DNA of 64,000 nucleotides from Treponema socranskii subsp. buccale. Lineage in GTDB: Bacteria > Spirochaetota > Spirochaetia > Treponematales > Treponemataceae. The notes below the pieces were generated by a model. That model searched no databases. It saw nothing but the letters and a program-made list of their open reading frames with translations, and was not told the origin of the DNA. The DNA lies in the NCBI RefSeq assembly GCF_024181585.1, contig NZ_CP054258.1, positions 248,001 to 312,000 on the forward strand. The letters run 5' to 3'. Position numbers and translations under genes: made by a program. Shown piece by piece: positions 53,189-61,475 of the stretch; within the stretch, counting starts at the first letter, position 1, and every line of letters begins with the position of its first letter.

Positions 53189-53671
53189 ATGAAAAAGACA
53201 AATGCAATGCGCATTCTTGAAAGCGCGCACATTCCGTATGAGACGGCTTCGTACGACGGTGACGGAGAACACGAACTCGGACGAGGAGCTGCCGAAACGC
53301 TCGCAAAAAAGCTCGGCATCGATCCGAAACTTGTATTTAAAACGATCGTCATGCGCACGGAAACGAAAGATCTGTGCGTATTTTGTGAAAGCGCCATACA
53401 CGAAATCAATTTGAAAAAAGCGCGGACGGCCGCAGGTGCAAAAGAAATCGACCCGGTAAAGCCCGACGAACTTTTGCAGTTGACCGGCTATGTGCGCGGC
53501 GGCTGTTCGCCTCTCGGCATGAAGCGAAAATATCGAACCTTTATAGACAGGTGCGCGCTCGATTGCGAAAAAATCTACATCAGCGCGGGCGTGCGCGGAG
53601 AGCAGATCGTCATCAAACCGGAAGATTTGATAAAAGCCTGCGATGCACTCGTATGCGATTTGGCGCTGTAA
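53189..53671 (+). CDS. ybaK: YbaK/EbsC-type Cys-tRNA(Pro) deacylase
   Basis: A 160-residue single-domain trans-editing factor. Typical features are KTNAMRILESAHIPYE at the N-terminus, the conserved Lys in VFKTIVMR, and GYVRGGCSPLGMKRKYRTFID near residues 96-116. It hydrolyses misacylated tRNA, mainly Cys-tRNA(Pro). It converges with the Na/Pi transporter gene, whose end is 17 bases away. Confidence 0.93.
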   Translation: MKKTNAMRILESAHIPYETASYDGDGEHELGRGAAETLAKKLGIDPKLVFKTIVMRTETKDLCVFCESAIHEINLKKARTAAGAKEIDPVKPDELLQLTGYVRGGCSPLGMKRKYRTFIDRCALDCEKIYISAGVRGEQIVIKPEDLIKACDALVCDLAL

Positions 53672-53687
53672 AATCCGCTTGTATGAT

Positions 53688-55346
53688 TTATACGGTTTGT
53701 GCGAGCAGAGCGGAAATCGAAAAAGCCCTGTCGCCGAATTTTTCTATATGCCGCACGAGATCGATATACAATAATTCGGATGCCACATCCGCACCGTTTT
53801 CGAGCCGCTTTTGCGCTTTCTTTTTGAGCGTTCTGCGGAACGAATCGATTTGATCTTCTATTTCCTTTGCAAATGTGAGCTTTTCGGCGTCGAGATGTTT
53901 ATTTGCATTGATACGGATAAACTGCAAAAATTCCCGCGCGAGTTCGATATAAGGAATGAGGTCGTCCAAATCTTCCTGCAAAAACGACATTTTTTTTACG
54001 ATACTTTTTTGTAACAGCATTGCGATGCTTAAGCAGTCGTCCGTCATACTCTCCAGCTCATCGACGATCTGCAGCATGATCGACAGATTGTTAAGTTGAT
54101 TTTCGCTGACCGGAAGGTGTTCGCATTGCACGATGTAGTGTGAAAGTCGTACGTGCATTTGATCGACGTAATTTTCCGCCTGCACGAGCGGGGCAACGTG
54201 TTCATCGATAAATGCCTGCGAACGGTTTTTAATCCCCGATTGGATGCGGTCGAACATATCCGATACGATATCGGTCATGTCCGCGATTTCTTTTTCTACC
54301 CTGATGATCCCGGCGAGCGCGCTGCCTTTCGTATGTGCCGACAGCGGTTCGAGCCGATAGTCGCTCAGCGCATCGGATGCTTTCGGTTTAATAATTTTTT
54401 CCGTACCGGACGCGATGTATTTTATAAACGGAAGGAATATGAGCGCGGTAATGACATTGAATGCCGTATGCATCATCGCGATGTGATACGTGATATCGCT
54501 TTCGACAGGACCGGGAACGATAAAGTCGACAAATGCGAGCAGCGGATGAAAAAATATAAGCGAAAGGACGGCACCGGCAACGTTGAACATGACATGAACG
54601 AAACACGCGCGGCGGGCGTTTACTTTCGTACCGAATGCTGCAAGGATCGAATCGATTGTAGAGCCGACGTTGCTGCCGATAACCATAGCGCACGAAGTTT
54701 CCCACGTGAGCAAGCGATTGTATGCCATTGTCAAAATGATTGCGGTCAGTGCGCTCGATGAATGTAAAATCGCCGTAAGCACGACGCCCGCAATAGCCGC
54801 GAGCGCGATCGACAGAATGCCGGAGCTTTGAAATTTTGTTATAAAAGAAAGCAGCCCCGTATCGCGTACGGTGATCGTACCGGAAAGCATGGAAAGCCCG
54901 ACGAACAAAAGTGCGAATCCCATAATCGCTTCGCCGATATTCTGTGCTCTAAGTTTTTTCAGCGCGGTAAGCAAAAAGCCGAATCCGAAAATCGGAATCG
55001 CAAATGTCGCGATATTAAAATTAAAACCGAATAATGCTACGATCCATGCAGTGATCGTCGTACCGATATTTGCACCCAAGATGACACCGACTGACTGCGT
55101 CAGCGTGATGAGTCCCGCATTTACGAACGAAACGATCATGACCGTCGTCGCACCCGACGATTGAATTATCATCGTCACGATCATACCGGTGAGAAGCGCA
55201 ATGAATCGGTTGCCGGTCATAAAGCCGAGGACGCTTTGAAGTTTTTCTCCCGCACTCTTTTGAATGCCGCCGCTCATAAGCTTCATGCCGTACAAAAGGA
55301 ATCCGAGGCTGCCGATGAGCTGCGCAAGTGTCCGTATACCGTTCAC
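53688..55346 (-). CDS. Na+/phosphate cotransporter with PhoU-like domain
   Basis: A 552-residue protein of the NptA/PhoU-fusion type. Two repeat units of membrane segments carry the QSS motif (TMIIQSSGATTVMIVSF near 58-74; ILHSSSALTAIIL near 190) and GANIGTT, and residues about 345-545 form a PhoU-like helical domain. It should import phosphate with sodium. The start is a GTG with TATGAT 6 bases before it and TTGAAA at 17 bp, so the message is probably leaderless. Confidence 0.92.
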   Translation of the reverse strand: MNGIRTLAQLIGSLGFLLYGMKLMSGGIQKSAGEKLQSVLGFMTGNRFIALLTGMIVTMIIQSSGATTVMIVSFVNAGLITLTQSVGVILGANIGTTITAWIVALFGFNFNIATFAIPIFGFGFLLTALKKLRAQNIGEAIMGFALLFVGLSMLSGTITVRDTGLLSFITKFQSSGILSIALAAIAGVVLTAILHSSSALTAIILTMAYNRLLTWETSCAMVIGSNVGSTIDSILAAFGTKVNARRACFVHVMFNVAGAVLSLIFFHPLLAFVDFIVPGPVESDITYHIAMMHTAFNVITALIFLPFIKYIASGTEKIIKPKASDALSDYRLEPLSAHTKGSALAGIIRVEKEIADMTDIVSDMFDRIQSGIKNRSQAFIDEHVAPLVQAENYVDQMHVRLSHYIVQCEHLPVSENQLNNLSIMLQIVDELESMTDDCLSIAMLLQKSIVKKMSFLQEDLDDLIPYIELAREFLQFIRINANKHLDAEKLTFAKEIEDQIDSFRRTLKKKAQKRLENGADVASELLYIDLVRHIEKFGDRAFSISALLAQTV

Positions 55347-55352
55347 GCTTAT

Positions 55353-55381
55353 ATCATATATCGATTATACGTTCTTTTCAA
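55353..55381 (-). promoter_or_regulatory. Promoter of the Na/Pi gene, leaderless geometry
   Basis: On the minus strand, TTGAAA (55381-55376), 17 bp, TATGAT (55358-55353), then 6 bases to the GTG. Confidence 0.75.
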
Positions 55382-55428
55382 GAAAATACAAATCCGCTAT
55401 ACTTCGAACAAGGGTTTGACGGGGAAAT

Positions 55429-56253
55429 ATGAAAGTCGATATGGCGAATAAAAGAGTCGGGAAACTTCAATTTTTGAAAAACTCGAAATTCGTACGGAAG
55501 GTTATCGTAATCGCACTATGTGTCCTTTTGTTTTCGTGCGGCGGCAAAACGAAGCCGGGTGCGGCAATGACTGAAGGAAAGGCGCTTCCCGTTTCCGCTG
55601 CGGGAGAAGACGCGGCGAGCCTTAAATTGCCGACGCAGCTGTGGCACTTTTCCGATGAAGCCGTGTGCATATTTTTCGGTTACGGTTATAACGATGCCGC
55701 CTTTGTCGCTTCGATGACGGAAACTTTGTCGGCAAAATACGGAGTGGCTTCGGACGGCGGTCTTGTTTTACCGATAGTTTTCCCCGATGACTTTAAGCGA
55801 GGTTCCCGTTCCGTTGCTGCGGAGCTCCCGCTTCTTGTCGGCGAAAAAAAATTACGCGGTCTCATCCTGCTCGGTGCGCCGGAAAATACGCATTTCGGCG
55901 TCGCTCACCTGCAGGATAAATACGACGGCGTCATTCCGTTTCCCGTGTTTTCTTTTTTTTCACAGGACGACGTATCGGGTACGGAAGGCACTGCGGATAT
56001 CGTGCTCGATAAAGCGCAGGACGCCGGCATCGACGGAATTATTAAAAACGAATCGGAACAGACTTTCGTAAAAGAAGTGCCGGATTTTATTCGCCGCTCC
56101 GTCGATTTTATGCTTTCGGTCGACGGCCGGCTTGCAAAAGACAACGACCTGTTCACATATCTGAAAAAAATCGTCGGAAAAGCGAAGCTGCGCCGTTACG
56201 TCGATCCCGAATCGGGTTTGCAGTCCGTCAACCATTTCATTTTGAGTGATTGA
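55429..56253 (+). CDS. DUF3798-like lipoprotein
   Basis: A 274-residue lipoprotein with an extended positive n-region and lipobox LLFSC near residue 37 (an internal ATG at 55441 would shorten it). The mature part (AVCIFFGYGYNDAAFVASMTE, RGLILLGAPENTHFG) resembles the DUF3798 periplasmic-binding-like family. Ligand unknown. The next gene starts within a few bases of its stop. Confidence 0.78.
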   Translation: MKVDMANKRVGKLQFLKNSKFVRKVIVIALCVLLFSCGGKTKPGAAMTEGKALPVSAAGEDAASLKLPTQLWHFSDEAVCIFFGYGYNDAAFVASMTETLSAKYGVASDGGLVLPIVFPDDFKRGSRSVAAELPLLVGEKKLRGLILLGAPENTHFGVAHLQDKYDGVIPFPVFSFFSQDDVSGTEGTADIVLDKAQDAGIDGIIKNESEQTFVKEVPDFIRRSVDFMLSVDGRLAKDNDLFTYLKKIVGKAKLRRYVDPESGLQSVNHFILSD

Positions 56254-56258
56254 TTTTC

Positions 56259-56960
56259 ATGATTACGCTCAAACAGACGGAGCGTCATCTGCTCGGCGCA
56301 AAGCGTGATATCGATTCTCTTGCAAAAAAAGAAAGTGCGCGCATTCTCGTTCTTTCCGATTCTCACGGGCAGCGTGAACTTTTCCGCCTCATCGTTGAAA
56401 AGGCCGGCCCCTCGTGCGATGCCCTCGTTTTTTGCGGCGACGGTGCGGGCGATTTCGTTTCGTGTATGGACGATGCGGCGAGCGACGAAGCATTTGCCGA
56501 GCTCGTGCCGCCGGTTGCGGCCTTTGTCGAAGGCAACGGAGACGCCGACAGGTTTCCCGTGCGCTTTAATCCCGCAGGTAAAAAATCGTCCGACGTTTTT
56601 TATGAATTGATCATTCCCAAGCGGCAGATTTTACTGGCGGCCGGTCACGTGATCTATGCGGTGCACGGTCACGAACAGGGCGCGTATTACGGAACGGATG
56701 CACTCGAACGCGAGTGCGAAGCTGCCGGCGCCGACATCGCGCTCTACGGGCACACGCATATTGCGGCCGAAATTCGCCGGAGCGTCTACATCGTAAACCC
56801 CGGAAGCATTTCCTATCCGCGATCTCTCACGCCTCCGTCGTTTGCCGTTCTCGAACTCGACGGAAAAAACAGCAACGCCGTTTTTTACCGCATCGACGCG
56901 CATCTCGACGGTATACGCTTTACGCCGTTTACACCGAAAAAGACGTCGCTGTGGATCTAG
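56259..56960 (+). CDS. YfcE-type metallophosphoesterase
   Basis: A 233-residue calcineurin-like phosphodiesterase. Metal motifs are ILVLSDSHG near residue 30, CGDGAGD near 61, EGNGDAD near 90, and paired His motifs AVHGH and YGHTH. The ATG at 56259 is used; a TTG at 56250 overlaps the preceding stop. It resembles YfcE/MJ0936 phosphodiesterases; the substrate is unknown. It probably shares a transcript with the DUF3798-like gene. Confidence 0.9.
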   Translation: MITLKQTERHLLGAKRDIDSLAKKESARILVLSDSHGQRELFRLIVEKAGPSCDALVFCGDGAGDFVSCMDDAASDEAFAELVPPVAAFVEGNGDADRFPVRFNPAGKKSSDVFYELIIPKRQILLAAGHVIYAVHGHEQGAYYGTDALERECEAAGADIALYGHTHIAAEIRRSVYIVNPGSISYPRSLTPPSFAVLELDGKNSNAVFYRIDAHLDGIRFTPFTPKKTSLWI

Positions 56961-57085
56961 GCCGGAGAAGCTGCGGGTATATAGGTATTAGCGGATAATG
57001 GCGCTTCGGCTGCATTCCGTTTTCGTTGTTCGGCCGGTGCTCCTAAAGTTGTAAAGTAAAATTGAAAATCGATAAATTAAAAAAA

Positions 57086-57181
57086 GCCCAGGTAATCCAC
57101 GGCACGCCGCACATCCGACTACCGCTGCTGCATTCCTGCTCTGACGGGGTTTGCCGGCGTTCGGCTGCATGGCACCTGGGC
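57086..57181 (-). ncRNA. ffs: Signal recognition particle RNA (4.5S-type)
   Basis: On the minus strand a closing stem GCCCAGGT/ACCTGGGC (57181-57174/57093-57086) and a second stem ACGCCG/CGGCGT lead to the conserved tip: CCCCGTCAGAGC, a GGAA tetraloop between GCA and TGC, then AGCAGCGG. This is the SRP helix 8 with its Ffh-binding internal loop. Seven T residues follow at the 3' end. It is 96 nt and begins 5 bases after tRNA-Ser(GGA), so they share a transcript. Confidence 0.92.
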
Positions 57182-57185
57182 ATAG

Positions 57186-57271
57186 CGGAAAGAGGGGGAT
57201 TCGAACCCCCGGTGCCTTTTGGGCACGCACGCCTTCCAAGCGTGTACCTTAAACCACTCGGACATCTTTCC
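57186..57271 (-). tRNA. tRNA-Ser (GGA)
   Basis: Class II tRNA with acceptor GGAAAGA/TCTTTCC, anticodon loop TTGGAAG, a long variable arm GTGCCC/GGGCAC-type, T loop TTCGAAT and discriminator G. CCA is not encoded. Confidence 0.95.
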
Positions 57272-57320
57272 TAAAACATTTTCAGTATGAAGATAAATCG
57301 ATGAATAATAAAAGCGATTT

Positions 57321-57553
57321 CTGCTCGGCGCTCGTTCCGGTTCGAATCCCAACGATATCTACGATACACGCTGACCGGAAAGAGGGGGATTCGCCTTGCG
57401 CTCGCAAGCATCCCTGTCTGCTCGCTTCAGGCGCCTGCACTCGCTTCCGCCCGCATCCGGCGGGCTCATCCTCGCCCCTGCTCGGCGCTCGTTCCGGTTC
57501 GAATCCCCTAACGTTTCCACAACATCCGTTAAGCGGAAAGAGGGGGATTCGAA
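57321..57553. repeat. Duplicated segment with tRNA-Ser fragments
   Basis: CTGCTCGGCGCTCGTTCCGG and the following ten bases occur at 57321-57350 and again at 57478-57507. Each copy is followed about 30 bases later by GGAAAGAGGGGGATTCG: at 57379-57395 it is a tRNA-Ser 3' fragment that leads nowhere, and at 57535 it begins the real tRNA-Ser(CGA). TTCGAATCC in the repeat looks like a T-arm remnant on the plus strand. Confidence 0.7.
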
Positions 57554-57620
57554 CCCCCGGAACCCAAAAGGGTTCAACGGTTTTCGAGACCGTCCGGATC
57601 GACCACTCTCGCATCTTTCC
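57534..57620 (-). tRNA. tRNA-Ser (CGA)
   Basis: Class II tRNA with acceptor GGAAAGA/TCTTTCC, anticodon stem ACGGT/ACCGT around CTCGAAA, variable arm GAACCC/GGGTTC, T loop TTCGAAT and discriminator G. Confidence 0.95.
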
Positions 57621-57640
57621 TTACGCGGCTATAAGCCGTA

Positions 57641-57715
57641 CGAGACTAACACGATTCGAACGTGCGACCCCCACCTCCGCAGGGTGGTGCTCTAATCCAG
57701 CTGAGCTATAGTCTC
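57641..57715 (-). tRNA. tRNA-Arg (GCG)
   Basis: A 75-nt class I tRNA with acceptor GAGACTA/TAGTCTC, A20 in the D loop (an Arg identity base), anticodon stem CCACC/GGTGG around loop CTGCGGA (anticodon GCG), T arm GCACG/CGTGT and discriminator G. Most bacteria read CGU/CGC with an ACG anticodon edited to ICG. Confidence 0.9.
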
Positions 57716-57730
57716 AAAAAAATAACAATA

Positions 57731-57815
57731 CGGAAGCGACAGGAGTCGAACCTGCCCAGCCCTTACGGAACTGACGGATTAGCAATCCGTTGTATTACCG
57801 CTCTACCACGCTTCC
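57731..57815 (-). tRNA. tRNA-Ser (GCT)
   Basis: Class II tRNA with acceptor GGAAGCG/CGCTTCC, anticodon stem ACGGA/TCCGT around TTGCTAA (anticodon GCT), a long variable arm and discriminator G. Confidence 0.95.
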
Positions 57816-57900
57816 GATTCGTCCGCCGGCGCCGTAAACGATGTACGAGCGATGCCCATTGAAAACCGATGCGATAAAAATCACAGGCGATTTTGCTGTC

Positions 57901-57985
57901 CGGAGCGAGAGGGATTCGAACCCCCGGAGGATTGCTCCTCAATAGTTTTCAAGACTACCTCCATCGACCGCTCGGACATCGCTCC
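57901..57985 (-). tRNA. tRNA-Ser (TGA)
   Basis: Class II tRNA with acceptor GGAGCGA/TCGCTCC, anticodon stem TAGT/ACTA around CTTGAAA (anticodon TGA), a long variable arm and discriminator G. It is the first gene of the tRNA-SRP RNA cluster. Confidence 0.95.
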
Positions 57986-58065
57986 AAAAGACGTAGCATA
58001 AGCATATCAAATTATCGCTTTTTGTGTCAAGTATAGGATTGCGCCGTAAACGAGATAATCGGAAC

Positions 58066-58094
58066 TTGTTGATTTACACATAATAGAGTATATT
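58066..58094 (+). promoter_or_regulatory. Promoter of the DUF308 gene, leaderless geometry
   Basis: TTGTTG (58066-58071), 17 bp, TATATT (58089-58094), then 6 bases to the ATG. Confidence 0.72.
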
Positions 58095-58100
58095 TACGGC

Positions 58101-58715
58101 ATGAGAAAAACCGATTTTATGCTCGGCGCATTGCTTGCACTCGTTGCACTCATGATGATCATTGCGCCGGAACAATGTATAAAAGTCGCCGTCGTCGCAC
58201 TGGGTATCGAAGCCGTTGTCAACGGTATTTTTAACTTGATCAAAATACGGCAGCTTGTCGACGATAAATCTTTTCAGCTTACGGTCATCGTCCGAAGCGT
58301 TATCAGTATCGTTATCGGTATTCTCGCCGTCTTTTTGCCGCTGCGCTTTGCAGAAGCCATGTGGACGATTATGCTCTACGTGCTTGCAGCCTATCTCCTC
58401 GCGTCAGCCTTTCTCGAACTGTATATGCTCGCGAAACTCCGCGACACGAATATAGAACGCCGGCGCTACATGCTCGAAGTGATCATATCGCTTGTCGGTG
58501 CAATCGTATTGTTTATCGTGCCTCAGCAGATAGGGCTCGTCCTTGTGCGCATTCTCGGAGTTTTGCTCCTTGCCGTCAGCGCCGGCTATATGCTTTTCGA
58601 ATGGCACGACCGCCCGATCGTCGTCGATGAAGTCGAAGTCGTGGACGATGTTCAGCCTCCCGTTTCCGATACGCCTCCCGCGGGTAACGCGGAAAATCGC
58701 CGTACGGGGGAATAA
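58101..58715 (+). CDS. HdeD/DUF308-like membrane protein
   Basis: A 204-residue protein with about six membrane segments arranged in the DUF308 pattern (internal repeats of paired helices with charged turns such as KIRQLVDDKSFQ and KLRDTNIERRRY) and an acidic, Pro-rich cytoplasmic tail. HdeD-type proteins are associated with acid stress in enterobacteria; here the role is unknown. The -10 lies 6 bases upstream of the ATG with no SD. Confidence 0.82.
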   Translation: MRKTDFMLGALLALVALMMIIAPEQCIKVAVVALGIEAVVNGIFNLIKIRQLVDDKSFQLTVIVRSVISIVIGILAVFLPLRFAEAMWTIMLYVLAAYLLASAFLELYMLAKLRDTNIERRRYMLEVIISLVGAIVLFIVPQQIGLVLVRILGVLLLAVSAGYMLFEWHDRPIVVDEVEVVDDVQPPVSDTPPAGNAENRRTGE

Positions 58716-58837
58716 AAATCTTGCGGCCGAGAAGCGATTTGAATTATTTAATTCGATGTTTGTCCGTGTAAGAAGAATACGGATATCGAATCAGGTTTTG
58801 TTAAAATTAATTTTATTAATTATTAAAGAGGAAGTGT

Positions 58838-59674
58838 ATGGCTCACTGTGTTGTTCCCGAAGCGGAAGCGATTCTCGATAAAGAATATCCCGTGCTCGAC
58901 AAGGGTTTTGTCCGCCTTGTCGATTATTTCGGCGGAGACGCGCGGATCGTTCAGGCGGCGCGCGTTTCGTACGGAGAAGGAACGAAGACGGTTTCGCAGG
59001 ACGGCGCGCTCATCGATTATCTTTTGCGCCACGAACACACTTCTCCCTTCGAACAGGTTGTGATGACTTTTCACCTTAAAATGCCGATCTTCGTCGCGCG
59101 TCAATGGGTACGCCACCGCACGGGCAGGATGAACGAAGTGTCCGGCCGTTATTCGATCATGAAAGACGAGTTCTACGTTCCCTCCGATGAAAACATCGCA
59201 CCGCAGAGTAAGGATAACAAACAGGGTAGGGCGGTCGAACCCTTTTCGAAAGACGAAGCCGAAAGTATCCGAGCGGCGCTCGAAGAGGGACAAAAGGCTT
59301 CCTACGAAACGTATACGAAACTCCTCGATGCGTCTCTTGCACGGGAAATCGCTCGCATCGATTTGCCGCTTGCGCTCTATACCGAATTCTATTGGCAAAT
59401 GGATTTGCACAATCTCTTTCGCTTTTTAAAATTGCGACTCGACGGACACGCGCAGTATGAAATCCGCGAATATGCGAAAGTTATCCTTGCGCTGTGCCGC
59501 ACGGTCGCACCTCTTGCAACGGGATCCTTTATCAATCACATAAACGAAGGCGTGCGCTTTTCGGGCGAAGAGATGGAAGCGCTGCGAAAAATACTTTCCG
59601 GAGAACAAAATCCGCTCGAAGGAAAAAAGCGCGAACGTTTCGAAGAAAAACTGCGGACGGGAGTGCAGCTGTAG
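58838..59674 (+). CDS. thyX: Flavin-dependent thymidylate synthase ThyX
   Basis: A 278-residue ThyX. The family motif RHR-x(7)-S is RHRTGRMNEVS (92-102), followed by GRY. Earlier residues HEHTSPFEQVVMTF and later DLHNLFRFLKLR match the FAD and dUMP site. It makes dTMP from dUMP with methylene-tetrahydrofolate and FADH2, replacing ThyA. AGAGGAAG before the ATG is a normal ribosome site. Confidence 0.96.
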   Translation: MAHCVVPEAEAILDKEYPVLDKGFVRLVDYFGGDARIVQAARVSYGEGTKTVSQDGALIDYLLRHEHTSPFEQVVMTFHLKMPIFVARQWVRHRTGRMNEVSGRYSIMKDEFYVPSDENIAPQSKDNKQGRAVEPFSKDEAESIRAALEEGQKASYETYTKLLDASLAREIARIDLPLALYTEFYWQMDLHNLFRFLKLRLDGHAQYEIREYAKVILALCRTVAPLATGSFINHINEGVRFSGEEMEALRKILSGEQNPLEGKKRERFEEKLRTGVQL

Positions 59675-59745
59675 CGTGCCGGCAAAAGCGGTTTTTATTC
59701 GTGTGAAGTGTTCAATGTCGCGTCATGCGCTGCGTTGCGGTATGC

Positions 59746-60429
59746 TTACTTTTTTACGACGACGATGTTCCGCTCCGCATCTTTCATAAACGGCACGTGC
59801 ACTTCGAGAGCCGTATAATCGGCGATGACCGAACGTATCGCGTCCATTTCGTTTTCGATATTAGTTTTTTTCGCTTTATATGCGGCAAGATATCCGCCTT
59901 TTTTTATAAGCGATAAAAGCGTTTTTGCAAAGCGGGCGTCGAGGGGTTTCAGCGCGCGGAACACTGCTATGTCAAAACTTTCACGCGGAATTTTTTCGGC
60001 CTCCGATTTTTGTACGGTAAGGTTTTGCAAACCGAGCATTGCGGCGCAGTTTTCGAGAAAGGCGCATCGTCTGTCCATGCGTTCGACGAGCGTAAAGCGA
60101 AATTGCGGAAAGACGACGGCAAGCGGAATGCCCGGCAGTCCTCCTCCCGAACCGATATCGCCGATGATGATATCGCCGCTGCGGGTGACGCCGATACCGT
60201 CTTCGCTTCGTATGTCCGCCGCAAGCGAGTTGATAATATCGTGTGCGGCGAGACTGTCAAATACGTGACGAATTGCGAGCTCTTCGAAGTCGCTCGTGTT
60301 GACGAGATTGTACGCGGAATTAAACAGCTGCAATTCTTTTATGTACATGCCGAGCTTTTGCGCGAAAAGCGGAATCGAATCCCGTGCAAAGCCGAGCTCG
60401 GAAAGCCCTTCGTTCAGTATGTCGCTCAT
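59746..60429 (-). CDS. rsmG: 16S rRNA (guanine-N7) methyltransferase RsmG
   Basis: Started at the ATG at 60429, which overlaps the stop of the upstream gene as ATGA. The 227-residue methyltransferase has the SAM loop GDIGSGGGLPGIPLA and the family motifs FTLVERMDRRCAFLEN and AVFRALKPL. It methylates G527 of 16S rRNA. It is the last gene of a three-gene operon with two envelope-type proteins, and is not beside mnmG as in many bacteria. Confidence 0.95.
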   Translation of the reverse strand: MSDILNEGLSELGFARDSIPLFAQKLGMYIKELQLFNSAYNLVNTSDFEELAIRHVFDSLAAHDIINSLAADIRSEDGIGVTRSGDIIIGDIGSGGGLPGIPLAVVFPQFRFTLVERMDRRCAFLENCAAMLGLQNLTVQKSEAEKIPRESFDIAVFRALKPLDARFAKTLLSLIKKGGYLAAYKAKKTNIENEMDAIRSVIADYTALEVHVPFMKDAERNIVVVKK

Positions 60430-61475
60430 TGCTGTTTCGCGCTTCCGATGTCGATGAGCAAATCCGCACGGCAATTCTGATCGGATGTGCGCAACGAAAC
60501 GAGGTTGCCGGTTTTTACCGCACTTAAATTACCGAGAGAAGCAAGCCGATACATGACCGAATTCGTATTCGTATAATCCTGTACGACGGAGCATTCCACT
60601 TTATACTGCGTCGAAAATCCCGCGTTTCCTGCCGGCCGAAAGAGTAAGTAAAACGTTTCCATCCGCTTTTGCCCGTTTGCCGTATACGTTCTGTCGCCCG
60701 TCAGCAAAAACGTGCCGTCTTTCCCGACGTCGCTGAAATACACGGTGCGGCACGAAGAGAGGACATCACAGCCGTTTATGATAAAACGCAGTATGCCGGG
60801 GCGTGCGGAAGAGGCGGGGGGCTGCTCTTCGTTCGATTTTACCGCTTCGGCATTTTGTTTTTTTACGTTGTCAAGTTCCGAAAGTATTTTTTCGAGCATC
60901 GCATTCGATGAAGACGGCAGTGCCGTATCGGAAGGGATTCCGCCTGACGATAGACCGCCCTGCAAAAGAGCACCGGTTCCCGACGAACCGAGCAGCGAAT
61001 AAAAATTGTTAAGGAGACCTTTTTTTGCAAGCGCCGTCAAATCGGCGGCCGAAACGGCGGACTGATTTTTCGAGCCGTTTGCATTCGCCTGTCCGGTACT
61101 TTGCACTTTGCCGTTCGGTATCCGTTGCCCTTGATGTACGGAGGACATCGTGTTTGCGCCGGCGCTTTCTGCACGTGCGGTATTTTGTGCGCCGTCTTTT
61201 GCCGTGCTTTCGGTTTGAGCCGCATTTCGGGAGCCGGTTTGCGAATCGTTCGTCTGCTGCTGTGCGGCGGTATTTCGGTCGGGCGTATAATGAGGAGCGC
61301 TCATCGAAGGAACGCTCAGTGTCGGCATCGAAGGAGGAGTCGGCATAACAGGCGCCGTTACGGGAGTGTTCTGTTTTGCGCTTCCGGACGATGTTCCGTT
61401 TTGCGCCGAAAGCGGCATCAGCGTCAATATCGCTGCCGAAACGAAAGCCGTCCGCATGATCTTACATATTTTCAA
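60426..61475 (-). CDS. Secreted low-complexity protein, unknown function
   Basis: A 349-residue exported protein read from a TTG (61475) that follows GGAGG; an ATG at 61457 would remove the basic n-region. After a signal peptide ending near LMPLSA comes a Ser/Thr/Gln/Ala-rich linker (to about residue 200) and a folded C-terminal domain with several Cys (DVLSSCRTVYFSD, VECSVVQDYTN). No family recognised. It lies between the HExxH gene and rsmG with overlaps on both sides. Confidence 0.7.
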   Translation of the reverse strand: MKICKIMRTAFVSAAILTLMPLSAQNGTSSGSAKQNTPVTAPVMPTPPSMPTLSVPSMSAPHYTPDRNTAAQQQTNDSQTGSRNAAQTESTAKDGAQNTARAESAGANTMSSVHQGQRIPNGKVQSTGQANANGSKNQSAVSAADLTALAKKGLLNNFYSLLGSSGTGALLQGGLSSGGIPSDTALPSSSNAMLEKILSELDNVKKQNAEAVKSNEEQPPASSARPGILRFIINGCDVLSSCRTVYFSDVGKDGTFLLTGDRTYTANGQKRMETFYLLFRPAGNAGFSTQYKVECSVVQDYTNTNSVMYRLASLGNLSAVKTGNLVSLRTSDQNCRADLLIDIGSAKQQ

